A stretch of DNA of 64,000 nt from Pseudotabrizicola algicola (lineage in GTDB: Bacteria > Pseudomonadota > Alphaproteobacteria > Rhodobacterales > Rhodobacteraceae), in assembly GCF_010915705.1 (NCBI RefSeq), contig NZ_JAAIKE010000001.1:992001-1056000 (forward strand), read 5' to 3'. Under the pieces are notes generated by a model, which saw nothing but the letters and a program-made list of their open reading frames with translations, was not told where the DNA came from and searched no databases. A program made the position numbers and the translations under genes. Positions 1 through 9,728 of the stretch are shown here, one piece after another. Every line of letters begins with the position of its first letter. Positions within the stretch are counted from its first letter, which is position 1.

Positions 1-708
1 GCGCAGCACCATGATGCCCTGATGCGGGCCATAGGTCTTGTAGGCGGAAAAGAGGTAGGCATCGCAGCCGAGCGCCGCCACATCGGGAAAGCCATGCGGG
101 GCGTAGCTGACGCCGTCCACCACCGTGCGCGCGCCTGCCGCGCGGGCCATTGCGCTGATCGCGGCCACATCGTTGATCTCGGCCACCACGTTCGAGCAAT
201 GCGGAAAGGCCACCAGCCGCACCCGCCCGTCGGCCAGCAGCCGCGCAAGGTCTTGCGGGTCAAGGCTGCCGGTCTGCGGGTCGATCTGCCACTCGCGCAC
301 CTCGACACCCTCGTCGGCAAGCCGCCGCCAGACGCCGGAATTCGCCTCGTGGTCCTGATTGGTGACCACGATCGCCGCATCTGCCCCGCGCAGCCAGCCG
401 CGCACCGCCTGAGCCAGCACATAGGTATTGGCGCTGGTCGAGGGGCCGAAAGACAGCTCTCGGGTGGCGACATTCATCATCGCGGCAAGGCGCGTGCGCG
501 CCTCGTCCATCTCGGCCCCCGCGAGTTCCGAGGACGGATAGGGCGCATAGGGCTGCACCTTGCGATGGGTGTAGAACCGCGTCAGCCGGTCCACGACCTG
601 ACGGCAGGGAAAGCTGCCGCCCGCGTTTTCGAAGAACGCATGCGTCGACAGCACCGGGCTGTCAAAGGCCGGAAACTGCGCGCGCACAAAGTTCAGATCA
701 AGCACCAT
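1..708 (-). CDS. Cysteine desulfurase-like class V aminotransferase (3'-truncated by window edge)
   Basis: Reading leftward from an ATG at 708, the frame stays open for 236 codons to the window edge, so the C-terminus is missing. The product is a fold-type I PLP enzyme of the NifS/SufS-like class V group. Visible landmarks are an N-terminal FFENAGGS motif, the cofactor-pocket segment around TNQDHEANSG, an aspartate-containing VVDGVSYAPH strand, and the Schiff-base lysine in SAYKTYGPHQG near the truncation. This lysine context (GPHQG) resembles the 'cysteine desulfurase-like' VC1184 subfamily more than IscS or SufS. It diverges from the riboswitch-gbcAB unit. The substrate is uncertain; the fold assignment is secure. 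Confidence 0.85.
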   Translation of the reverse strand, partial: MVLDLNFVRAQFPAFDSPVLSTHAFFENAGGSFPCRQVVDRLTRFYTHRKVQPYAPYPSSELAGAEMDEARTRLAAMMNVATRELSFGPSTSANTYVLAQAVRGWLRGADAAIVVTNQDHEANSGVWRRLADEGVEVREWQIDPQTGSLDPQDLARLLADGRVRLVAFPHCSNVVAEINDVAAISAMARAAGARTVVDGVSYAPHGFPDVAALGCDAYLFSAYKTYGPHQGIMVLR

Positions 709-907
709 GATACCTCCGCCTCTGGTGCGGCCATGCTTGACGGGGCCTTGGTCCGAACGCAAGGGGGCGCGCGCGCGCGGCACAGCCCGAGGGCGCGCTC
801 GTGGCGCTGGGGGGCCATCCTTCGCGCGACATCGGGGCAGGTCGCAAACAGATGCCGCAGGGTCGCCGCCGCTATGCGGCATGATCGGCCCGCGATTATC
901 TTTGCCG
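709..907. promoter_or_regulatory. Divergent intergenic region between the PLP enzyme and the riboswitch
   Basis: This gap of about 200 bp must hold promoters for both the leftward PLP-enzyme gene and the rightward riboswitch-gbcAB transcript. I see no clean -35/-10 pair. A hairpin-prone stretch (CCGCCGCTATGCGGCATG, 867-884) sits just upstream of the aptamer. Confidence 0.4.
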
Positions 908-1075
908 GGCAAGGTGCCGCTGGCGACAGCGGAGAATTGGGAAGCCGGTGCAAGGCCGGCGCTGCCCCCGCAACGGTAAGGGATGCGTGGCGCGACGATC
1001 ACCACTGAGGCAAGACCTTGGGAAGGTGTCGCGTCCGGGCCGCAAGGCCGGCACCCGAGCCCGGAAACCAGCCCT
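908..1075 (+). promoter_or_regulatory. Cobalamin (adenosylcobalamin-type) riboswitch aptamer
   Basis: All conserved blocks of the B12 riboswitch are present in order: AAGGTGCC near 911; GGGAAGCCGGTGCAAGGCCGG around 940-959; the B12 box GCTGCCCCCGCAACGGTAAG at 961-980; CACTGAGGCAAG; the TTGGGAAGG block; and the closing CCCGAGCCCGGAAACCAGCC ending near 1073. It is on the plus strand about 105 nt before gbcA, with no gene between. Downstream, GGGGCA-GCC-TGCCCC (about 1102-1116) and the ribosome-binding region could form the expression platform; no U-run is seen, so translational control is more likely. By family precedent cobalamin should repress the downstream genes. Confidence 0.93.
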
Positions 1076-1179
1076 GCACGAACGGCCACCGTGGCGCGCG
1101 GTGGGGCAGCCTGCCCCTGTCGCGTTCCGCATACCACTATCACCGTTCCCGTGCGGGGAGGCATGGGACAAGCGAGGTC

Positions 1180-2421
1180 ATGATGCTCAGCCAAGGCGAC
1201 ATCCACACAGAATTCCAGTCGCGCCGATCCGGCTATTCCCTCTCACGCGCGCTTTACGTCGATCCGGACGTCTATCAGGCCGATCTGGAGACGATCTGGT
1301 ACAAGGAATGGCTTTTCGCGGTTCCGGCCTGCGAACTGGCCAAGCCGGGGGCCTATGCCACCATGCAGGTGGGGGCCTATCCGGTGGTGGTGATCCGCGG
1401 CAAGGACATGCGCATCCGCGCCTTCCACAACGTCTGCCGCCACCGCGGGCAGCGGCTGTGTTCCAAGGCGTCGGGCTCCACCACCAACCTTGTCTGCCCC
1501 TATCACCAGTGGACCTATGATCTCGAGGGCAAGCTGATCTTTGCCCGCGAAATGGGCGCGGATTTCAAGCCGCAAGACTTCGGGCTGAAGAAGGTGCATT
1601 GCGTCGATCTGGGCGGGGTCATCTACATCTGTCTTGCCGATGTGCCGCCCCCGATCGCCGATCTGGCGAAAACCGCGATGACCTATCTCGCACCCTCGGG
1701 CCTCGCCGATGCCAAGGTGGCCCATACCTCGACCATCACCGAGAAAGGCAATTGGAAGCTGGTGATCGAGAACAACCGCGAGTGCTACCATTGCGGCGGC
1801 TCGCACCCCTCGCTCTGCCGCACCTTTTCTGACAACCCGAAGATCGGCGCGATGGATGGCCCCCATTCGGCCAGCCCCGAGATTCTGGAGCATTGGGCGC
1901 GCTGCGAGGCGGCGGGCCTGCCCTCTCGCTTCGTGCATCATCCGGCGTTCCAGTGGCGGCTGGCGCGGATTCCGCTGCTGAACAATGCCGAAAGCTATAC
2001 GATGAGCACCAAGGCGGCGGTGGCGCGGCGGATGGGGACGATGCCCTTCAACGATGCGGGCAGCCTGCTGATGTATCACTACCCCAATACGTGGAACCAT
2101 TTCCTCGGCGATCACGCGATCACCTTCCGCGTGCTGCCGGTCAGCCCGACCGAGACGCAGGTGACGACGACATGGCTCGTGCACAAGGATGCGGTAGAGG
2201 GCGTGGATTACGACCTGAAGACCCTGACCGAGGTCTGGATCGCCACCAATGACGAGGACCGTCAGGTGGTCGAGGAAAACCAGAAGGGCATCCTGTCGCC
2301 CGCCTATGAACCCGGCCCCTATTCGCCGATCCAGGAAGAGGGCGTGCTGCAATTCGTCGACTGGTATTGCGATGTGATGGGCCAGCGTCTGGCCCCGCAG
2401 CCGGCACAGGCGGCAGAGTGA
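1180..2421 (+). CDS. gbcA: Glycine betaine monooxygenase, Rieske oxygenase subunit
   Basis: Rieske non-heme iron oxygenase predicted to hydroxylate an N-methyl group of glycine betaine, giving dimethylglycine and formaldehyde. The Rieske cluster ligands are C86-x-H88 and C106-x2-H109 (CRHRGQRLC and CPYHQW). The mononuclear iron site is the ENNRECYHCGGSH segment (H204, H209), with a later acidic ligand in the ATNDEDRQ region. About 413 residues, normal for GbcA. Two adjacent ATGs (1180, 1183) follow the GCGAGG ribosome-binding sequence; the second has the better spacing. The TGA overlaps the gbcB ATG, so the two are translationally coupled. Placement behind a B12 riboswitch is the unusual feature. 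Stachydrine- or carnitine-type demethylases are possible alternatives, but the NRECYHC context favours betaine. Confidence 0.88.
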   Translation: MMLSQGDIHTEFQSRRSGYSLSRALYVDPDVYQADLETIWYKEWLFAVPACELAKPGAYATMQVGAYPVVVIRGKDMRIRAFHNVCRHRGQRLCSKASGSTTNLVCPYHQWTYDLEGKLIFAREMGADFKPQDFGLKKVHCVDLGGVIYICLADVPPPIADLAKTAMTYLAPSGLADAKVAHTSTITEKGNWKLVIENNRECYHCGGSHPSLCRTFSDNPKIGAMDGPHSASPEILEHWARCEAAGLPSRFVHHPAFQWRLARIPLLNNAESYTMSTKAAVARRMGTMPFNDAGSLLMYHYPNTWNHFLGDHAITFRVLPVSPTETQVTTTWLVHKDAVEGVDYDLKTLTEVWIATNDEDRQVVEENQKGILSPAYEPGPYSPIQEEGVLQFVDWYCDVMGQRLAPQPAQAAE

Positions 2422-3509
2422 TGGCGCAGAACATCAACTGGTCGGGCAAGCCGTGGCACGAGTCCGAGCCTCTGGAATGTGCCATGGTGGTGCCGGATGT
2501 CGCTGACACCGCCACCTTCACCTTCCGCGCGCCTTCGGGCGCGTGGTTCGACTATCAGCCGGGGCAGTTCATCACGCTGGACCTGCCGGTTGATCCGGCC
2601 AGGGGCGCGGCCGGCAATGTGCAGCGCACCTATACCATCTCCTCCTCGCCCTCGCGGCCGCTGTCGATCTCGATCACCGTCAAGGCGCAGCCGGGCAGCA
2701 TCGGAACGCGCTGGATGCTCGACCATCTGCGACCGGGGATGCGGCTCAAGGCCTATGGCCCCGGCGGGCTGTTCAGCTTTCACCGCCATCCGGCGCAGAA
2801 ATACCTGTTCATCTCGGCGGGGTCCGGCATCACGCCCATGATGTCGATGACGACATGGGCATGGGATTCGGGGCAGATGCCCGACATCACCTTTGTCCAT
2901 GCCGCGCGCCGCCCGTCCGCGATCATCTTCCGCGAACGGCTGGAGCAATTCGCCAACCGCGTGCCGGGGCTGCGGCTGCGCTTCACGGTCAAGGAGCCCG
3001 ATCCGTTCCGCGCCTGGGCGGGTTATCAGGGGCGGCTGAGCCAGATCATGCTGGGCCTGATGGCCCCCGACTATCTGGAACGCGAGGTGTTCTGCTGCGG
3101 GCCGGAGCCGTTCATGCAGAGCGTGCGCGAGATGCTTGTCTCGCTGGGCTATAACATGGACCGTTACCATCAGGAAAGTTTCGGCGCGCCCGCCCGCACG
3201 GTGGCAGAGATGCCGGTGCATGATGATGTGGTGCCCGATGCCGACAGCAGCGCCTCGATCCTGTTTGCGGCCTCGGGTGTCTCGGCCACCTGTTCGCAGA
3301 CCGATACGGTGCTGGCGGTGGCGAAACAGTCGGGGCTGAACATCCCCTCGGGCTGCACGTTCGGGCTGTGCGGCACCTGCAAGGTGCGCAAGCTGTCGGG
3401 CGATGTGCATATGGTCCACAACGGCGGCATTTCCGAGGACGAGGTGGCCGAGGGCTATATCCTCGCCTGCTGTTCGGTACCGATCGGGCATGTGAGCGTC
3501 GAGGTCTGA
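2421..3509 (+). CDS. gbcB: Glycine betaine monooxygenase, ferredoxin/flavin reductase subunit
   Basis: Electron-transfer partner of GbcA: passes electrons from NAD(P)H through FAD and a plant-type [2Fe-2S] centre to the Rieske subunit. The order is an FAD-binding barrel (RTYTISSSPS near residue 72), an NAD-binding domain (SAGSGITPMMSM, then FCCGPEPFM), and a C-terminal ferredoxin domain with the cysteine pattern SGCTFGLCGTCKV followed by LACCS. 362 residues, typical of GbcB. The ATG at 2421 overlaps the gbcA stop (TGATG). It is the second and probably last gene of the riboswitch-controlled operon; a strong hairpin follows. Confidence 0.88.
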   Translation: MAQNINWSGKPWHESEPLECAMVVPDVADTATFTFRAPSGAWFDYQPGQFITLDLPVDPARGAAGNVQRTYTISSSPSRPLSISITVKAQPGSIGTRWMLDHLRPGMRLKAYGPGGLFSFHRHPAQKYLFISAGSGITPMMSMTTWAWDSGQMPDITFVHAARRPSAIIFRERLEQFANRVPGLRLRFTVKEPDPFRAWAGYQGRLSQIMLGLMAPDYLEREVFCCGPEPFMQSVREMLVSLGYNMDRYHQESFGAPARTVAEMPVHDDVVPDADSSASILFAASGVSATCSQTDTVLAVAKQSGLNIPSGCTFGLCGTCKVRKLSGDVHMVHNGGISEDEVAEGYILACCSVPIGHVSVEV

Positions 3510-3517
3510 AGGAAGCA

Positions 3518-3555
3518 GGCGGGCCTGCGGCCTTCGGGCCACGGGTCCGCCCGCC
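3518..3555 (+). terminator. Terminator-like hairpin after gbcB
   Basis: Nine bases after the gbcB stop, GGCGGGCCTGCGGCC pairs with a complementary arm across a TTCG tetraloop, ending GTCCGCCCGCC. The stem is long but imperfect, and no T-run follows. It probably protects the 3' end or terminates inefficiently. Confidence 0.5.
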
Positions 3556-3688
3556 GTGATGCGGCGCGACAAGGCCTTGGATCACCAAGGGCGCGGGGCC
3601 GTCCCTGCGCTTGCGGCATTTCCCCTTGTCGCCCCTGATCGCGGCATCCGCGGGGCAAAAGGGCCAGCGCACCTCCGGCCCCTCGGGG

Positions 3689-4147
3689 TCAGCCCAAAGG
3701 TCCGGGCCGGCGCTCTTCGGTCAGCAGCACATTCGCCTCTACCGTGCCCACCCCCGGCAAGGTCATGATACGCCGCCGCAAGACCCGTTCGAAATCGGCG
3801 ATGTCGCGCGCGACCACCCGCAGGCGATAGTCGAACAGGCCCAGCACATGCTGCACCACCTGCACCTCGGGGATCGCGGTCACCGCCCGCTCGAAATCCT
3901 CGAGGCTCACCCGCCCCCGCGTTGCCAGTTTCACCCCCAGAAACACCGTCACGCCAAAGCCGAGCGCGGCGCGGTCCACCTCCACCCGCCGCCCCGCCAG
4001 CACCCCCGCCTCTTCCAGCCGCCGCACCCGCCGCCATGCGGCGGGCTGGCTGAGGCCAAAGCGCCGCCCGAGTTCCCCCGCCGACACGCCCGCCTCTTGC
4101 GAGAGCGCACGCAGGAAGGCGCGGTCCAGATCATCGAGATCGGTCAT
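3689..4147 (-). CDS. Lrp/AsnC family transcriptional regulator (second of tandem pair)
   Basis: 152-residue feast/famine regulator: N-terminal winged helix-turn-helix (residues about 5-60, recognition segment GRRFGLSQPAAWRRV) and a C-terminal RAM ligand-binding domain (EVQVVQHVLGLFDYRLRVVARD). Its start overlaps the stop of the upstream paralogue by four bases (ATGA), so both are made from one transcript. The two proteins have identical length but clearly different sequence, suggesting a heteromeric pair rather than a recent duplication. The ligand cannot be read from sequence; the divergent neighbour ilvC suggests branched-chain amino acids. Confidence 0.88.
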   Translation of the reverse strand: MTDLDDLDRAFLRALSQEAGVSAGELGRRFGLSQPAAWRRVRRLEEAGVLAGRRVEVDRAALGFGVTVFLGVKLATRGRVSLEDFERAVTAIPEVQVVQHVLGLFDYRLRVVARDIADFERVLRRRIMTLPGVGTVEANVLLTEERRPGPLG

Positions 4148-4602
4148 ATCGGCAGGCCTTCCTCGTCCTTGATGGTGGCAATCAGCATCAAGGCCTCCAG
4201 TTCCGCGATATGCGGCAGGGTCAGGATGCGGCGACGGTAAATCTCCTGATACTGGCCCATGTCGCGCGCGATCACCGTCAGGCGCACATCGACACGGCCC
4301 AGAAAGGTCTCGATCGTGACCACCTCGGGCACCTCGCGCGCAGCGGCGATGAACTCGTCAAAGGCGCGGGGGTTGGTCTTGTCGAGCGTGAAGCGCAAGG
4401 ACACCTCCACCGTGTAACCCAAGGCGCGCCAGTCGATCACCGCCGCCTCGGCCTTTATCACCCCGCCCGCGCGCAGCCGCTCCAGCCGCCGCCACAGCGT
4501 CGCCGCCGTCACCCCCGCGCGCTCGGCCAGATCGGTGCGGTCCAGCCCCGGTTCGGCCAGATAATGCCGCAAGATCCGCCGGTCCGCCTCATCCAGTTGC
4601 AT
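4144..4602 (-). CDS. Lrp/AsnC family transcriptional regulator (first of tandem pair)
   Basis: 152 residues with helix-turn-helix LAERAGVTAATLWRRLERL and RAM-domain landmarks EVVTIETFLGRVDVRLTVIARD. The leftward ATG at 4602 faces ilvC across 125 bp of comparatively AT-rich DNA that contains two inverted repeats. Arrangement as the promoter-proximal member of a two-gene regulator operon, divergent from ketol-acid reductoisomerase, supports local control of ilvC and autoregulation, but that is inference. Confidence 0.9.
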   Translation of the reverse strand: MQLDEADRRILRHYLAEPGLDRTDLAERAGVTAATLWRRLERLRAGGVIKAEAAVIDWRALGYTVEVSLRFTLDKTNPRAFDEFIAAAREVPEVVTIETFLGRVDVRLTVIARDMGQYQEIYRRRILTLPHIAELEALMLIATIKDEEGLPI

Positions 4603-4606
4603 GAAT

Positions 4607-5750
<1,144 letters not shown>

Positions 5751-5770
5751 TCCGCCAACTGATCCGCCGT

Positions 5771-5798
5771 GTAGGGTGCGTGCTCGCACGCACCCTAC
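5771..5798. repeat. Perfect palindrome GTAGGGTGCGTG-CTCG-CACGCACCCTAC
   Basis: A 12-bp perfect inverted repeat with a CTCG loop, 20 bp after ilvC. Palindromes built on 'TAGGGTGCGTGC' recur in many bacterial genomes as dispersed REP-like sequences. Only one copy is in this window, so repetitiveness here is recalled rather than seen. Confidence 0.55.
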
Positions 5799-5819
5799 GC
5801 GGGACCGCGGACCGATCAC

Positions 5820-5858
5820 AAAAGGCCGGGGTGTTTCCCCGGCCTTTCCGTTTTCCGG
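5820..5858 (+). terminator. Rho-independent terminator of ilvC
   Basis: AAAGGCCGGGG, loop TGTTT, then CCCCGGCCTTT, followed by CCGTTTTCC. A strong 11-bp stem with a short T-stretch. Its mirror orientation can also serve the small convergent gene to the right. Confidence 0.85.
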
Positions 5859-5879
5859 CGGGAAGCCCCGCCGCGCGGG

Positions 5880-6083
5880 TCAGCGCAGGCTGCGAAACCG
5901 CGCGCGCTCGGCCAGCGGCAGCAGGAAGGCCACCCCGCCATATTTGCCATCGCGCGCCAGCGTCGATTTGGGCGCGTTCGGGTCATGGCGGCGCGCCTCG
6001 ACGCGGGCCTTGCTCAGCAGGGCGAAAGTCGCCACCGCGAGGAGGGTGAGCAGGGACAGAAAGGGAACAATGGCTCCGGTCAT
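5880..6083 (-). CDS. Small single-pass membrane protein, unknown function
   Basis: 67 residues. A hydrophobic N-terminal segment (about residues 4-24, IVPFLSLLTLLAVATFALLS) is followed by a basic/polar tail. The ATG at 6083 has an AAAGGA ribosome-binding sequence seven bases upstream, which is the main reason to accept it. I do not recognise the family. It is convergent with ilvC across the terminator. Confidence 0.6.
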   Translation of the reverse strand: MTGAIVPFLSLLTLLAVATFALLSKARVEARRHDPNAPKSTLARDGKYGGVAFLLPLAERARFRSLR

Positions 6084-6623
6084 GGGAATTCCTTTCGGCT
6101 GGGGCCGGGGCGGCGCTCTGGCGCGTCCTCCGGCAGATCACATTCGGGTCCGGCGCTGGCCTTCGCTGGGCCAGCCGCGCCGGTCTGGTTTGGTTCAGTC
6201 CGGGTCTGAAAGTCGGGTCTGGCGGGATAACGCGGGCGGGGGCCTGCCGGTTCCCGCCGCTGGCGCTGCGGATCACAGCGCCCAAGCGGGCCCGCGAAAT
6301 GGCGCACCAGTGAAACAAGCTTTGAAACCATCCGCCCCGCCGCCGCGTTGACCCTGCGTCACCACCTCTGCCGCCCCGTCTGTTCCCCGTGTCCGCTCCC
6401 TGCGGCGACCTCGCCGGGAGCACAGGCTGAACGAAAGCCCCCGCGCGAAAATGCCCAAGGATGCTTGCAATTTGATCATATCTTTGGCATCCAGTCCCCT
6501 CCGCCGGGTGGGCGGCACGATGTCGCCACCCCAAATCGGCCCCATGAGCGGCCGGTCGCCGCGGCGTGCCCCCTTTGTGCCCTTCGGGGCGCGGGGGCTT
6601 GACCGCCCAAGGAAAGGACAGTC
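6084..6623. other. 540-bp region without a supported gene, upstream of the BCCT transporter
   Basis: Open frames here are short, overlap each other on both strands and lack ribosome-binding sequences. The region holds a locally AT-richer block (about 6440-6495) with GGATGC...GCATCC arms that could be a promoter or operator. An AAGGAAAGGACAG ribosome-binding stretch precedes 6624. No known riboswitch motif was recognised. Confidence 0.5.
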
Positions 6624-8327
6624 ATGACCGTCTCGCAGGACGCGCCCCCGCGCGTCGACCTGATCCCGTCTGAACAGCCCGCATCAGCCGGCACCGATAC
6701 CGACCCGCCCGAGGTCGAGGCGCTGCCCGCCCCCGAAGGGGAGACGGAACTGATCGTGACCGAGTATGAAATCGGCCAGCACAACGTGGCGCCGCGCTAT
6801 GTGCTGGAATTCGACTTCCATCAGAAGGTGTTCACCATCTCTGCTCTGGGTGTGATCGGCTTCACCATCCTGACGCTGGCCTTCCAGAACACGGCAGAGC
6901 CGGTGTTTCTGGCCTTGCGCGACTGGCTGACCGGCAGCCTTGGCTGGTTCTTCCTGCTGGCGGGCAACATTTTTGTGCTCTTGTGCCTCGGACTGATCCT
7001 GTCGCCGCTCGGCCGCATCCGCCTTGGCGGGCCGGAGGCGACGCCCGATTACGGCTATCTGGGCTGGTTCGCGATGCTGTTTGCAGCCGGCATGGGCATC
7101 GGGCTGATGTTCTATGGCGTGTCAGAGCCCCTTTCGCATTACAATGCCGCTCTGGGGGGCGTCAGCCTTGATGACAGTGGCGCGCGGACCGACTGGGCGC
7201 CGCTGGGCGGTGCCGAGGGCGACCCCGAGGCCGCGCTGCGACTGGGCATGGCGGCGACCATCTTCCACTGGGGCCTGCACCCTTGGGCGATCTATGCCAT
7301 CGTGGCGCTGTCGCTGGCGCTGTTTGCCTATAACAAGGGCCTGCCGCTCACGCTGCGCTCGGCATTTTACCCGATCTTCGGAGAGAAAATCTGGGGCTGG
7401 CGCGGCGATGTCGTGGATATCCTTGCGATTTTTGCCACCATCTTCGGCCTTGCCACCTCGCTGGGCATCGGCGCGCAACAGGCAGCGGCGGGGCTCGATT
7501 TCCTGTTCGGCTTCGGCCAGTCGCAATCGCGGCTGATCCTCCTGATCATCGTCATCACGGTGGTGGCCATCGTCTCGGTGATCCGCGGGCTGGAAGGGGG
7601 GGTGAAGCGCCTGTCGGAAGTGAACATGGCGCTTGCGGCGGCGCTGCTGATCTTTGTGATCGCGCTTGGCCCCACAGCCAATATCTTCACCGGATTTTTC
7701 GCCAATCTGGGGGCCTATGGCCAGCACCTGCCCGCGCTTGCCAATCCGTTCGGGCGCGAGGATGCCAATTTCACCGCAGGCTGGACCGCGTTCTACTGGG
7801 CGTGGTGGATCAGCTGGTCGCCCTTCGTGGGCATGTTCATCGCGCGTGTGTCGCGCGGGCGCACGGTGCGCGAGTTCCTGATTGCGGTGCTGATCGTCCC
7901 CAGCCTGTTGTCGGTGCTGTGGATGACCGCCCTTGGCGGCACCGCGATTGACCAGGCGGCAAACGGGGTGAGCGGGGTGCAGGAGGCGGCGCTGGAGCTG
8001 CAACTTTTCGAGATGCTGGGGCAGATGCCGATGGCGGCGCTCACCTCTCTGGTCGGTATCCTGCTGGTGGTGATCTTCTTCGTCACCTCGTCGGACTCCG
8101 GCTCTCTGGTGATTGATACCATCGCCGCCGGAGGCAAGACCAATGCGCCCGTGGTGCAGCGCGTGTTCTGGTGCAGCTTCGAAGGGCTGCTGGCAGTCGC
8201 GCTGTTGCTGGGCGGGGGTCTTGGCGCCTTGCAGGCGATGGCGGTGTCGACCGGACTGCCGTTCACCCTTGTGCTGCTGGCGGCCTGCTATGCCATCGTG
8301 CGCGGGCTGATGAACGAACCGCGCTAG
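6624..8327 (+). CDS. BCCT family betaine/choline/carnitine transporter
   Basis: Twelve-helix secondary carrier for trimethylammonium compounds at the inner membrane, 567 residues. A 70-residue acidic, proline-rich cytoplasmic N-terminus precedes the core. Diagnostic motifs are GMGIGLMFYGVSEP in the unwound TM3 region, FHWGLHPWAIYA, and the family signature FYWAWWISWSPFVGMFIARV followed by SRGRTVREF. The GMGIG glycine motif is like sodium-coupled BetP rather than proton-coupled BetT. No long regulatory C-terminal tail is present, so osmosensing of the BetP kind is unlikely. Close to gbcAB, it would supply the substrate glycine betaine; exact specificity is inferred. Confidence 0.92.
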   Translation: MTVSQDAPPRVDLIPSEQPASAGTDTDPPEVEALPAPEGETELIVTEYEIGQHNVAPRYVLEFDFHQKVFTISALGVIGFTILTLAFQNTAEPVFLALRDWLTGSLGWFFLLAGNIFVLLCLGLILSPLGRIRLGGPEATPDYGYLGWFAMLFAAGMGIGLMFYGVSEPLSHYNAALGGVSLDDSGARTDWAPLGGAEGDPEAALRLGMAATIFHWGLHPWAIYAIVALSLALFAYNKGLPLTLRSAFYPIFGEKIWGWRGDVVDILAIFATIFGLATSLGIGAQQAAAGLDFLFGFGQSQSRLILLIIVITVVAIVSVIRGLEGGVKRLSEVNMALAAALLIFVIALGPTANIFTGFFANLGAYGQHLPALANPFGREDANFTAGWTAFYWAWWISWSPFVGMFIARVSRGRTVREFLIAVLIVPSLLSVLWMTALGGTAIDQAANGVSGVQEAALELQLFEMLGQMPMAALTSLVGILLVVIFFVTSSDSGSLVIDTIAAGGKTNAPVVQRVFWCSFEGLLAVALLLGGGLGALQAMAVSTGLPFTLVLLAACYAIVRGLMNEPR

Positions 8328-8336
8328 ACCAAAAGA

Positions 8337-8371
8337 GCGGCCCCGCGCCGGTGCGGGGCCGCCCCTGTTTC
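8337..8371. terminator. Bidirectional terminator between BCCT gene and glmM
   Basis: GCGGCCCCGC and GCGGGGCCGC form a perfect 10-bp stem with a six-base loop, followed by CCCTGTTT on the plus strand and by TCTTTTGG on the minus strand. It serves both convergent genes. Confidence 0.85.
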
Positions 8372-8384
8372 TGATGGGCAAGGG

Positions 8385-9728
8385 TCAGACCGCGGCTTCG
8401 ACCGCGCCGACGATCTCATCGACGACTTCGGTCAGCATCGCCTCGTCCTCGCATTCCGCCATCACGCGGATCAGCGGCTCTGTCCCCGATTTGCGGATCA
8501 GGATGCGGCCCTTGCCTTCGATGCGCGCGGTATTGGCCGCGATCACCGATTGCACGGCAGGATGGTCCAGCGGGGCTTTACCTGCGGCAAAGCGCACATT
8601 CTTCAGAAGCTGCGGCACGGTTTCGAACTGCCGGACAAGCTTGCTGGCAGGCTGGCCGGTGCGCACCATCTCGGCAAGGAACTGCAAGCCCGCGATCAGC
8701 CCGTCGCCGGTCGTGGCGTAATCGGTCATCACGATATGGCCCGATTGCTCGCCCCCCAGATTGAAGCCGCCCGCGCGCATGCGTTCGACCACATAGCGGT
8801 CACCCACGGCGGTGCGTTCCAGCCGCAGGCCCTGCCCCGACAGGAACCGCTCCAACCCGAGGTTCGACATGACGGTGGCCACCAGCGCGCCGCCGCGCAG
8901 CTTGCCATCCATCGCCCAGCGGGCGGCCATCATCGCCATGATCTGGTCGCCATCGGCCACGCGGCCCGCTTCGTCCAGAATCATCACGCGGTCGGCATCG
9001 CCATCAAGGCAGATGCCCACATCTGCCCCATGTGCCACCACCGCCTCGGCGGCGGTCTGGGTATAGGTCGATCCGCAGCGGTCATTGATATTGGTGCCGT
9101 TGGGCGCCACGCCCACAGGCACCACGGTGGCCCCGAGTTCCCACAGCACCTCTGGCGCGGCCTTGTAGGCAGCCCCGTTGGCGCAGTCGATCACCACCTT
9201 CAGCCCGTCCAGACGCACACCGGCCGGAAAGGTGGTCTTGACGAATTCCTGATAGCGCCCGCGTCCGTCCTCGATCCGGCGCGCGCGCCCGATGTTGATG
9301 GCCTGTGCCAGCTGGATCTCTCCGGCGACGATGGATTCGATCTCGGCCTCGGCCTCGTCCGACAGCTTGAACCCGTCGGGGCCAAAGAACTTGATGCCAT
9401 TGTCCTGATGCGGGTTGTGGCTGGCCGAGATCATCACCCCCACATCGGCCCGCATGCTGCGCGTCAGGAACCCCACCGCCGGCGTCGGCACCGGACCCAG
9501 CAGCAGCACGCTCATGCCCGTGCTGGTCAGCCCCGCCGTCAGCGCGTTCTCCAGCATGTAGCCCGAAAGCCGCGTGTCCTTGCCGATCACCACACGGTGC
9601 GCCGAGCCGCCGTCGCGGCGAAAGAAGCGGCCCGCCGCCGCCCCCAGTTTCAGCGCCATTTCGGCGGTCATCGGATAGGTGTTGGCCCGGCCCCGCACCC
9701 CGTCGGTGCCGAAAAGTTTGCGCGTCAT
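8385..9728 (-). CDS. glmM: Phosphoglucosamine mutase
   Basis: Interconverts glucosamine-6-P and glucosamine-1-P for UDP-GlcNAc (peptidoglycan, LPS) synthesis. 447 residues, usual length. Begins [13 protein letters not shown] (N-terminal phosphohexomutase signature). The phosphoserine loop is [13 protein letters not shown] (near residue 100), the metal loop DGDADR, the sugar-binding GEQSGH, and the phosphate-binding [13 protein letters not shown]. The ATG at 9728 overlaps the folP stop (ATGA). The order folP-glmM on one transcript is the common proteobacterial arrangement. Confidence 0.97.
   Translation of the reverse strand: MTRKLFGTDGVRGRANTYPMTAEMALKLGAAAGRFFRRDGGSAHRVVIGKDTRLSGYMLENALTAGLTSTGMSVLLLGPVPTPAVGFLTRSMRADVGVMISASHNPHQDNGIKFFGPDGFKLSDEAEAEIESIVAGEIQLAQAINIGRARRIEDGRGRYQEFVKTTFPAGVRLDGLKVVIDCANGAAYKAAPEVLWELGATVVPVGVAPNGTNINDRCGSTYTQTAAEAVVAHGADVGICLDGDADRVMILDEAGRVADGDQIMAMMAARWAMDGKLRGGALVATVMSNLGLERFLSGQGLRLERTAVGDRYVVERMRAGGFNLGGEQSGHIVMTDYATTGDGLIAGLQFLAEMVRTGQPASKLVRQFETVPQLLKNVRFAAGKAPLDHPAVQSVIAANTARIEGKGRILIRKSGTEPLIRVMAECEDEAMLTEVVDEIVGAVEAAV

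Noticed and set aside
740-800. GCGCGCGCGC-type alternating run near 765-780
   Set aside because: Short simple-sequence run in a GC-rich promoter region with no symmetry or conservation evidence.
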